This document shows, one piece after another, positions 23,076 through 28,564 of a stretch of DNA of 28,564 nt. Under the pieces are notes generated by a model. That model ran no database searches and was not told the DNA's origin. It worked only from the letters and a program-made list of their open reading frames with translations. Numbering within the stretch: the stretch's first letter is position 1; each line of letters opens with the position of its first letter. Made by a program: the position numbers and the translations under genes. This stretch comes from BTRG01 sp036986275. GTDB taxonomy: Bacteria; Pseudomonadota; Gammaproteobacteria; Acidiferrobacterales; SZUA-150. The stretch lies in NCBI GenBank assembly GCA_036986275.1, contig BTRG01000028.1:1-28564 (forward strand), given 5' to 3'.

Positions 23076-23981
23076 ATGCTGCACGCCATACAGAATCCTT
23101 TCTCGCTTGAAAATCAGGACGCCTATCTGCGTTGGCGCGATAGCAAGCTGGCGGCATATCCGGAGACTATAGAGAGTCTGTTGGTAGAGGTCAGCGATCC
23201 GGCCGCTCTGCTGGATTCTGAAAAGCAGGCCCTGGTGGAATGTTGCCGGAAAACCAATATGGCCGTCTATGTTACGGCCCGGGGCGTGGATCAAAAAGAG
23301 ACTCCACGATCTATAGGGGCAAGCCTTGGTTTGCAACGACTAGACCCCAATATGCTGGCGGATGATGACGGTATTACGTCGTTGACCGTGGTACCCGGCA
23401 AACTCAAGCGTGGCTATATCCCATATTCGGACAAGCGCATGCTGTGGCATACCGATGGTTACTACAACACTCCTGAGCACTGTATACGGGCTCTGCTGCT
23501 GCATAGTGTACGGCCGGCACTACAGGATGGTGAGAATGCCTTACTGGATCATGAAATCGTATACTTATATATGCGTGATCAGTACCCGGAATATGTCGCG
23601 GCAATGATGGCGCCAGACGCCATGACCATCCCGGCTAACGGAGAGGATACCGTGATCGATCGCCCCGCCCGGACCGGGCCGGTGTTTTCGGTGGACACGA
23701 ATACAGGGGCGCTGCATATGCGTTATACCGCGCGTACACGCAGCATTATCTGGAAGGACAATGCTGAAACAAAGGCAGCAGCAGCCTGGCTGGAAACATT
23801 TATGAATGGTGACAGTCCATATATCTTTCGCCATAAACTAACAGCAGGGCAGGGCCTGCTATGCAATAACGTTTTGCACAGTCGCACGGCGTTTGTGGAA
23901 GGTGAGGCGCCTGAGAGCCAAAGATTGTTATATCGTGCCCGGTATTATGACCGTATCAACGGAACCGGGCTTATCAAATAA
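23076..23981 (+). CDS. TauD/TfdA-like Fe(II)/2-oxoglutarate dioxygenase
   Basis: This 301-residue protein reads as a TauD/TfdA-superfamily oxygenase. The iron ligands are visible as His125-x-Asp127 in LWHTDGYYN and His268 in NNVLHSRTAF. Arginines in LLYRARYYD (287, 289) could bind 2-oxoglutarate. Family members hydroxylate small organic acids, sulfonates, amino acids or protein side chains; the substrate here is unknown. It is not a close match to taurine dioxygenase, and no sulfonate transporter is near. The ribosome binding site is poor. It is the first of five packed plus-strand genes, 12 bases before the next, and is divergent from dsrA. Confidence 0.8.
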   Translation: MLHAIQNPFSLENQDAYLRWRDSKLAAYPETIESLLVEVSDPAALLDSEKQALVECCRKTNMAVYVTARGVDQKETPRSIGASLGLQRLDPNMLADDDGITSLTVVPGKLKRGYIPYSDKRMLWHTDGYYNTPEHCIRALLLHSVRPALQDGENALLDHEIVYLYMRDQYPEYVAAMMAPDAMTIPANGEDTVIDRPARTGPVFSVDTNTGALHMRYTARTRSIIWKDNAETKAAAAWLETFMNGDSPYIFRHKLTAGQGLLCNNVLHSRTAFVEGEAPESQRLLYRARYYDRINGTGLIK

Positions 23982-23993
23982 AAGGAGAGTGTC

Positions 23994-24200
23994 ATGTCGA
24001 ACATGCTTTACCTCAGTGAAGTGCTGATGCGCAATCACGATATGGATACTTTTGAGGAATTATTGGAAGCCGTGCGTAAAAGTACTGATCACGCCATCTT
24101 TTTCAAGATCGATGTAAAACCGTCTTATCCCGATACCCCGGCCAATTGGGAAGATCAGCTTGAAGGCGCTTTTGTTGGCGTCAATTCCATTACCCATTAA
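23994..24200 (+). CDS. Small hypothetical protein (68 aa)
   Basis: A 68-residue acidic protein with a strong AGGAG site seven bases before the ATG, lying 12 bases after the TauD-like gene. The N-terminal half (LSEVLMRNHDMDTFEELLEAVRKS) should be helical; the second half is IFFKIDVKPSYPDTPANWEDQLEGAF. No cysteines are present. I do not recognise it. Its place in a tightly packed operon supports it as a real gene. Confidence 0.65.
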   Translation: MSNMLYLSEVLMRNHDMDTFEELLEAVRKSTDHAIFFKIDVKPSYPDTPANWEDQLEGAFVGVNSITH

Positions 24201-24218
24201 ACTGATGAAAAACATAAT

Positions 24219-24926
24219 ATGAAATATTTGAACAACAAAGAGGGCATGCAGGATGCTGACGACGCCGAAGATGCCGTCAAGTCTACAGTGCGCCTGGAAC
24301 AACAGATGGAAGCACTGGAAGACCGTCTTCGTGAATTACCGAACGATGCCAGTGCCGAGGAAAGACTTAAACTCGAATTACACCGTGCCGCCATTTTGGT
24401 GGATCTGGATCGCATGAGTGAAGGCTACGCACTGGCGCGTCGGGAATTTGATAAGGCGATCGCAGTCGAAGAGTGGGAACAGGCCGTGGTTGCCTGTGAC
24501 ATAATGTTTAATGCCGATCACGACGAGACCTTGCCGGCCCTGGGTCAGGGTATTTGGTTGGCTGTTACCTATCCGATCGATCCTGAATTGAGCGTGGCCT
24601 TGCTGGAACATGTCATCGACGAAACTCCTGACGATTCCGATGGTGCTGCTCTGGCGGCCACGGCCGCACGTTATATCGTGGACCTGCGTGCCGAAGGCAA
24701 GATGAAGGAAGACTTGGAATTTTTTACGAATAACATGCTGGGAACCGTAGCCCGACGCCATAGTAACGTGCAAACCCAGGATGAGTTCGATATATGGATC
24801 AAGAAGCTGAAGCTGAACGATCCCGCACAATTTCTGCCACGCCTGCGCAATGTTGTCGATGTTATGGTGCAGGACAGCTGGTGGTTTGATCGTGAGGCCT
24901 TACAGGAGAAGTTGCCGCTAAACTGA
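24219..24926 (+). CDS. Hypothetical helical protein (235 aa)
   Basis: This 235-residue acidic protein is almost all helical, with a likely coiled coil near residues 18-45 (RLEQQMEALEDRLRELP). Helical pairs that resemble degenerate TPR units follow (LHRAAILVDLDRMSEGYALARREFDKAIAVEEWEQAVVACD, SVALLEHVIDETPDDSDGAALAATAARYIVDL). No catalytic motif is visible. Its stop overlaps the next start as TGATG, so the two products are probably made together, and a partner or scaffold role for the Cas6-like protein is a fair guess. The ATG at 24219 has no clear ribosome binding site; an internal ATG at codon 10 is an alternative. Confidence 0.65.
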   Translation: MKYLNNKEGMQDADDAEDAVKSTVRLEQQMEALEDRLRELPNDASAEERLKLELHRAAILVDLDRMSEGYALARREFDKAIAVEEWEQAVVACDIMFNADHDETLPALGQGIWLAVTYPIDPELSVALLEHVIDETPDDSDGAALAATAARYIVDLRAEGKMKEDLEFFTNNMLGTVARRHSNVQTQDEFDIWIKKLKLNDPAQFLPRLRNVVDVMVQDSWWFDREALQEKLPLN

Positions 24927-25609
24927 TGTACTGGGACGACGACAAACAGGAAAAGCATATTGTATCCGATGATGTCATGGACATGGTCTATGGCATACGC
25001 TGTCGCAGCTTACCCGTGGACCATGCCCATGCCTTATACCAGGCCCTGTCGACTAAGCTGACCTGGCTGAAAGATGAGCCCACGGCGGGTGTGCATCCGA
25101 TTCATGTTCTCGAATTCGGCAATGGCTGGATGCGGCCGGAGGCTCCCAATGAGCTCTTGCAGTTGTCGCGCCGCATCAAGCTGGAGTTGCGCCTGCCCAA
25201 GCACCGTATACAGGAGGCCGAGGCCCTGGTTGGACAGACGCTGGACGTGGCCGGCAATGAACTGCAAATCATCAAGGCCAGAACACGCCCATTGACAACA
25301 ATAACAACAATCTTTTCGCGCTATATTGTGGCGGATTCCGATGACGAAGGACGCTTTATGGACAATATTATTGCCGAGCTCAAGGTGCTGGGCATACGAC
25401 CCGAGAAGATGTTGCCCGGAAGAGTGCATACTATCCACACGCCCGACGGCCAGGTGGCAGCGCGCAGCCTGATGGTGGCGGGACTTAGACTGGAAGATTC
25501 GATAACATTGCAGCAACGCGGACTCGGAAGCCACCGCCATCTTGGTTGTGGCCTGTTTATCCCGCACAAGGGCATTAGCGAAGTATCACCTGCGCAGGTG
25601 ATGCGGTAG
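24926..25609 (+). CDS. Cas6/Cmx6-like (type I-MYXAN) RNA-binding protein
   Basis: This 227-residue protein resembles the Cas6/Cmx6 (MYXAN) group. Matching segments in order are LPVDHAHALYQALS (29-42), LSRRIKLELRLPKHRI (80-95), GQTLDVAGNELQI (103-115), RPLTTITTIFSRYIV (121-135) and the C-terminal RGLGSHRHLGCGLFIPHKGI. That last segment contains a perfect GxGxxxxxGxG loop at 199-209, the hallmark of Cas6-type RAMP proteins. Candidate catalytic histidines are H33, H35, H57 and H60. Cas6 enzymes cut CRISPR precursor RNA, but no array or other cas gene lies in this window. The neighbours are sulfur-related, so it may process or bind a different RNA. The one-base overlap with the upstream gene implies coupled translation. 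Confidence 0.75.
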   Translation: MYWDDDKQEKHIVSDDVMDMVYGIRCRSLPVDHAHALYQALSTKLTWLKDEPTAGVHPIHVLEFGNGWMRPEAPNELLQLSRRIKLELRLPKHRIQEAEALVGQTLDVAGNELQIIKARTRPLTTITTIFSRYIVADSDDEGRFMDNIIAELKVLGIRPEKMLPGRVHTIHTPDGQVAARSLMVAGLRLEDSITLQQRGLGSHRHLGCGLFIPHKGISEVSPAQVMR

Positions 25610-25647
25610 ATTTCGATTAACTTGCCATAAAATAAGGGGGCAGTACC

Positions 25648-25989
25648 ATGGCATTGGAGCATGATGGAAAAACCATAGAGACCACAGCCAGCGGTTTTCT
25701 GGTCGATGTCAATGACTGGAATGAAAGCTTGGCGGAAAAAATAGCCGTAGAAGAAGGCGTCGATGAACTGACGGAAAAACATTGGGACCTGATCAACTAC
25801 CTGCGCGATGAATTCATTAATAACAACGGTAATCAGCCCAACACCCGCAACATCGTTAAGGCGATGTCAGCAAAATGGGGCGAGAAGCTGGGTCAAAAGG
25901 ATCTTTATAATCTTTTCCCGCGCGATCCCAGCAAACAGGCCGGCCGCATTGGTGGTCTACCTGAGTCGCGCCGTAAAGGCGGTTACTAA
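25648..25989 (+). CDS. DsrC-family protein lacking both cysteines (RspA type)
   Basis: This 113-residue protein clearly belongs to the DsrC/TusE family: HDGKTIETTASGFLVDVNDWNESLAEKIA, LTEKHWDLINYLRDEF and LYNLFPRDPSKQAGRIGGLP align along the whole length with DsrC at 18585-18920. The upstream functional cysteine is replaced by Gly99, and the C-terminal arm ends RRKGGY without the penultimate cysteine. It cannot carry sulfur as DsrC or TusE do. Cysteine-less homologues have been named RspA and are thought to be regulatory or to have other roles. A GGGGG site precedes the ATG, and a terminator follows 21 bases after the stop. Confidence 0.9.
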   Translation: MALEHDGKTIETTASGFLVDVNDWNESLAEKIAVEEGVDELTEKHWDLINYLRDEFINNNGNQPNTRNIVKAMSAKWGEKLGQKDLYNLFPRDPSKQAGRIGGLPESRRKGGY

Positions 25990-26010
25990 GCCCAATTCAG
26001 GCTGGTGTTT

Positions 26011-26036
26011 ACGGGCAGCCCAGGCTGCCCGTTTTT
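26011..26036 (+). terminator. Rho-independent terminator of the TauD-RspA operon
   Basis: ACGGGCAGCC (26011-26020) pairs perfectly with GGCTGCCCGT (26023-26032) around a two-base CA spacer, followed by a T run to 26036. It lies 21 bases after the DsrC-like gene and separates the operon from the sulfurtransferase gene. Confidence 0.9.
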
Positions 26037-26060
26037 CATTAATAGTAAGAACCAGTAGAT

Positions 26061-26912
26061 ATGCCTTACACAACACTCATTGATACCGAGGCCTTGAATC
26101 ATCATCTGCATGATTCTGATTGGGTAGTGCTGGACTGTCGTTTTACCCTAACCGATACTGAAGCCGGCCGGAGCGATTATGATGAAAATCATATTCCGGG
26201 TGCGCGCTATGCACACCTGGATAATGATATGGCCGCACCGGTAACGGAAGACACTGGCCGCCATCCCTTGCCCGATGTTGAAACACTGGCGAAGAAACTG
26301 GGCGAGTGGGGTATCGATAACTCTAAACAGGTGGTTGTTTATGATGATGCCTTCGGTTCCATGGCCTGTCGTATGTGGTGGCTGTTGCGCTGGCTCGGAC
26401 ATGACAATGTCGCCTTGCTCGATGGGGTATTGCCGAAGTGGATACGGGAAAAGCGACCGCTGACGCAGGATAAGCCCGATATTAACCCTGTTACCTTTAT
26501 ACCGCATATCAGAGATGCGCTATGGGTGGATGCGAATACGGCAAAAGCGGCCGTCGATAATGATGACAAGGCCCTGATCGATGCGCGCTCGGAAGAACGT
26601 TTTACCGGCGAAGTGGAACCGCTGGATAAAGTCGCCGGCCATGTCCCGGGCGCGATCAGCAACCCCTACGATGAAAACCTCGACATCGGTGGCGACCTCA
26701 TGCCGGTTGATGAGCTGCAGGAACTCTACAACGACTTGCTGGCAGATGTTAAACCCGAGAACGTCATCCACATGTGCGGTTCCGGCGTGACGGCCTGTCA
26801 CAGTGTATTGGCCATGGAAGTGGCGGGCATGAAAGGCTCCCGGCTCTATGTCGGCAGTTGGAGTGAATGGATTACCGATGCCGGACGACCGGTCGCGACA
26901 GGCGAGGAATAA
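26061..26912 (+). CDS. Sulfurtransferase, 3-mercaptopyruvate type
   Basis: This 283-residue protein has two rhodanese domains. The N-terminal one (about 1-135) carries the CDRF-like LDCRFTL and HIPGARY segments but no active cysteine in its loop. The C-terminal one has the active-site loop CGSGVTA starting at Cys239. CGSGVTA is the pattern of SseA-like 3-mercaptopyruvate sulfurtransferases, while thiosulfate rhodaneses usually have CRKGVT. Such enzymes transfer sulfane sulfur through a Cys persulfide. Its position after a DsrC homologue and near the dsr locus makes a feeding role in sulfur relay plausible, but a terminator separates it from the upstream operon. Confidence 0.88.
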   Translation: MPYTTLIDTEALNHHLHDSDWVVLDCRFTLTDTEAGRSDYDENHIPGARYAHLDNDMAAPVTEDTGRHPLPDVETLAKKLGEWGIDNSKQVVVYDDAFGSMACRMWWLLRWLGHDNVALLDGVLPKWIREKRPLTQDKPDINPVTFIPHIRDALWVDANTAKAAVDNDDKALIDARSEERFTGEVEPLDKVAGHVPGAISNPYDENLDIGGDLMPVDELQELYNDLLADVKPENVIHMCGSGVTACHSVLAMEVAGMKGSRLYVGSWSEWITDAGRPVATGEE

Positions 26913-26958
26913 AACAGCCCTGGTTTAACGCGATATAGTTAACAATCTAAACAAAAAC

Positions 26959-27507
26959 ATGCCTCAATATATCTCCATGCTTCGCGGTATCAACATCAGC
27001 GGGCAAAAGAAAATACTCATGAAGGACCTAAAGGCACTTTACGAGTCTATGGGATTTAGTAATGTTGTTACCTACATCCAGAGCGGTAATGTGATATTTA
27101 AAACGGACGCATCCAACGTTAGACAATTAGTCGAGAATATTGAGAGCAACATTATGACAGAATTTGGTTTTGATGTTCCTGTCATCATCCGAAGGCCAAT
27201 TTCTATTCAGGGTATATTAAGAAACAACCCGTTTCTTGAGAGCAAGAAAGTCGATATTAGTAAGCTTCATGTAACATTCTTGTCGGATACGGTAGGGCCT
27301 GCCGTCAGCAACGATCTCGGCAAGATTAACTCTGGGAAGGATGAGTTTGTTATTAAAGGAAAGGAAATCTACCTTCACTGTCCGGGTGGCTATGGCAAAA
27401 CCAAACTGAACAACAATGTAATTGAGAAAAGGCTTGGTGTTTCTGCGACTACAAGAAATTGGAAGACGCTTAATAAATTGTCTGAGATGACAGTAGCTGA
27501 TACGTGA
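26959..27507 (+). CDS. DUF1697 family protein
   Basis: This 182-residue protein has the DUF1697 opening YISMLRGINISGQKKILMKDLKALYESMGFSNVVTYIQSGNVIF, and the middle FDVPVIIRRP also fits. Its function is unknown. The gene is more AT-rich than its neighbours, and no ribosome binding site is visible before the ATG, which may point to recent transfer. There is no clear link to the sulfur genes. Confidence 0.85.
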   Translation: MPQYISMLRGINISGQKKILMKDLKALYESMGFSNVVTYIQSGNVIFKTDASNVRQLVENIESNIMTEFGFDVPVIIRRPISIQGILRNNPFLESKKVDISKLHVTFLSDTVGPAVSNDLGKINSGKDEFVIKGKEIYLHCPGGYGKTKLNNNVIEKRLGVSATTRNWKTLNKLSEMTVADT

Positions 27508-27611
27508 AGATCATTTGCGTTTATTCACTCGAGATGATCCAAAATAAAGAATAAAGGAAGTCCAGTGCCCCAAATCAATAGAATCAGTGCAGGGGTAACT
27601 GGTTTTCAGGT

Positions 27612-28010
27612 CTAGTCCAGAAGATTGGCATATTGCCTGCATATGTCTGTGGTGGTCATAATACCCTCGAGATGGTGGTCACTCGCTACAAGGACACATT
27701 CGATATGTTTTTCAGCCATTTTTTCCAATACCTCCTTTAAAGGTGTGTCGGGTTCGACAAGCAAGGGAGCGGCGACACAAATATCTTTGACAGTAGTATT
27801 GGTGCCAATGGAAGTATCGACGCCGTGCAGTTCCGCTTTTTCAATATCGCGCAAGCCTATCAATGCGACGATCTCATTGTCCTGTTTAACCGGTAAATGC
27901 CTCAGCTTATACTGGGTCAACATGACTTTTGCGCTGTTTACATATGCATTGATATCAATGAAATAGGGATATGATGTCATGACATCGCGAATGATAGGGG
28001 AGTTAGGCAT
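27612..28010 (-). CDS. CBS-domain-pair protein
   Basis: This 132-residue protein is made of two CBS domains: the first from about residue 5 (VMTSYPYFIDINAYVNSAKVMLTQYKLRHLPVKQDNEIVALIGLRDI), the second from about 70 (APLLVEPDTPLKEVLEKMAEKHIECVLVASDHHLEGIMTTTDI). CBS pairs bind adenosine nucleotides and usually regulate other proteins. With no attached domain, it would act as a small cytoplasmic sensor. An AGGA precedes the ATG. It is divergent from the YjbQ gene. Confidence 0.85.
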   Translation of the reverse strand: MPNSPIIRDVMTSYPYFIDINAYVNSAKVMLTQYKLRHLPVKQDNEIVALIGLRDIEKAELHGVDTSIGTNTTVKDICVAAPLLVEPDTPLKEVLEKMAEKHIECVLVASDHHLEGIMTTTDICRQYANLLD

Positions 28011-28123
28011 GTTGTATTCCTGATCTAGAATGCTGGACTACGTTTACAATATACTTTCTGTATAGCAGAAGATATTTGTTACTGCTATATAGGGGAATAG
28101 CACACATTTTGGAGCGGATTGTC

Positions 28124-28540
28124 ATGCGTGAATGCATTTCCATAAGCACTGGACAGCGGGAAGTACTTGTTGATATCACAAGCCAGGTCGAGGCTGTAAT
28201 TCAGAAGAGCGGTATATCTAATGGTCTGGTCAATATCTATGCTCAAGGCGCAACGGCAGCCATTATGATTCAGGAGAACTGGGATGATAGTGTGCAGACG
28301 GATGTCATTAACTTCTTGCGCAAGATCATACCTAAAGGAGTGTGGTTGCACGATACCCAGGATGGTAATGGTGATGCCCATCTTAAATCAGGCCTGGTTG
28401 GTCCTTCAGAGACTATACCTATTTTGGAAGGTAAACTGGGGTTGAGTACCTGGCAGAATATATTTTTCTGTGAGTTTGATGGTCCACGAGAACAACGCAG
28501 CATTGTCTGTACCGTGATGACTGGCGAAGTCATGTTATGA
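28124..28540 (+). CDS. YjbQ (UPF0047) family protein
   Basis: The product is a 138-residue YjbQ/UPF0047 protein, the same length as Escherichia coli YjbQ. The family motif VWLHDTQDGNGDAHLKSGLVG (from about residue 73) contains the conserved His76, Asp84 and His86. Members are annotated as having weak thiamine-phosphate synthase activity, but the true role is uncertain. The ATG at 28124 was chosen because it has GGAG nine bases upstream and matches family length; the frame is open to 28076. Confidence 0.85.
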   Translation: MRECISISTGQREVLVDITSQVEAVIQKSGISNGLVNIYAQGATAAIMIQENWDDSVQTDVINFLRKIIPKGVWLHDTQDGNGDAHLKSGLVGPSETIPILEGKLGLSTWQNIFFCEFDGPREQRSIVCTVMTGEVML

Positions 28541-28564
28541 ATAACATGGTATGGTCTTGTTTTA

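Noticed and set aside
23076..23981. Taurine dioxygenase (tauD)
   Set aside because: Only the superfamily iron ligands are kept; no taurine transporter genes or close sequence features support that substrate.
24926..25609. A CRISPR-Cas locus around the Cas6-like gene
   Set aside because: No regular direct repeats with spacers and no other cas gene are visible in the window.

Overview
The window comes from a gammaproteobacterial sulfur-oxidising chemotroph. Its core is a nearly complete reverse-type dissimilatory sulfite reductase (rDsr) locus on the minus strand, in the order dsrA-B-E-F-H-C-M-K-L-J-O-P-(trpD2-like)-N-R. This matches the order in purple sulfur bacteria such as Allochromatium vinosum. 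dsrEFH and dsrL mark the pathway as oxidative (sulfur to sulfite) rather than sulfate-reducing.

Layout. (1) Bases 1-1859, minus strand: an AT-rich accessory block with a DUF4145/zinc-ribbon protein, a small ORF with a strong ribosome binding site, a secreted ankyrin-repeat protein and a truncated lipoprotein gene. (2) Bases 1860-2540: no protein gene; a 3'-half tRNA-Ser remnant, a long hairpin and short palindromes. (3) Bases 2541-4904, plus strand: a small ORF, a membrane GGDEF diguanylate cyclase and a PhnD-like periplasmic binding protein with no transporter genes nearby. (4) Bases 4905-5204: a second degenerate tRNA-Ser-like segment with the same palindrome family. (5) Bases 5205-6605, plus: cysG, which supplies the siroheme used by DsrAB. 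(6) Bases 6620-8897, minus: a NarX/NarL-type two-component system without a periplasmic sensor domain. (7) Bases 8925-22602, minus: the dsr locus, with hairpins between dsrA and dsrB, between dsrC and dsrM, and after dsrP. (8) Bases 22603-23075: a divergent regulatory region with several inverted repeats. (9) Bases 23076-25989, plus: five closely packed genes (TauD-like dioxygenase, two unrecognised proteins, a Cas6/Cmx6-like protein and a cysteine-less DsrC paralogue), closed by a strong terminator. (10) Bases 26061-28540: a 3-mercaptopyruvate-type sulfurtransferase, a DUF1697 protein, a CBS-pair protein (minus) and a YjbQ-family protein.

How the parts work together. DsrEFH passes persulfide sulfur to DsrC. 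DsrAB oxidises it to sulfite, with DsrL as the probable NAD(P)-linked electron acceptor. DsrMKJOP is the membrane complex that handles DsrC thiol/disulfide chemistry. CysG and DsrN make siroheme and its amide, and DsrR acts in maturation or control.

The most unusual part is the 23076-25989 operon. It places a protein with a textbook Cas6 glycine-rich loop beside a DsrC homologue that has lost both functional cysteines. No CRISPR array or other cas gene is visible in the window. I could not run searches, so all family names rest on motif recognition and gene context.
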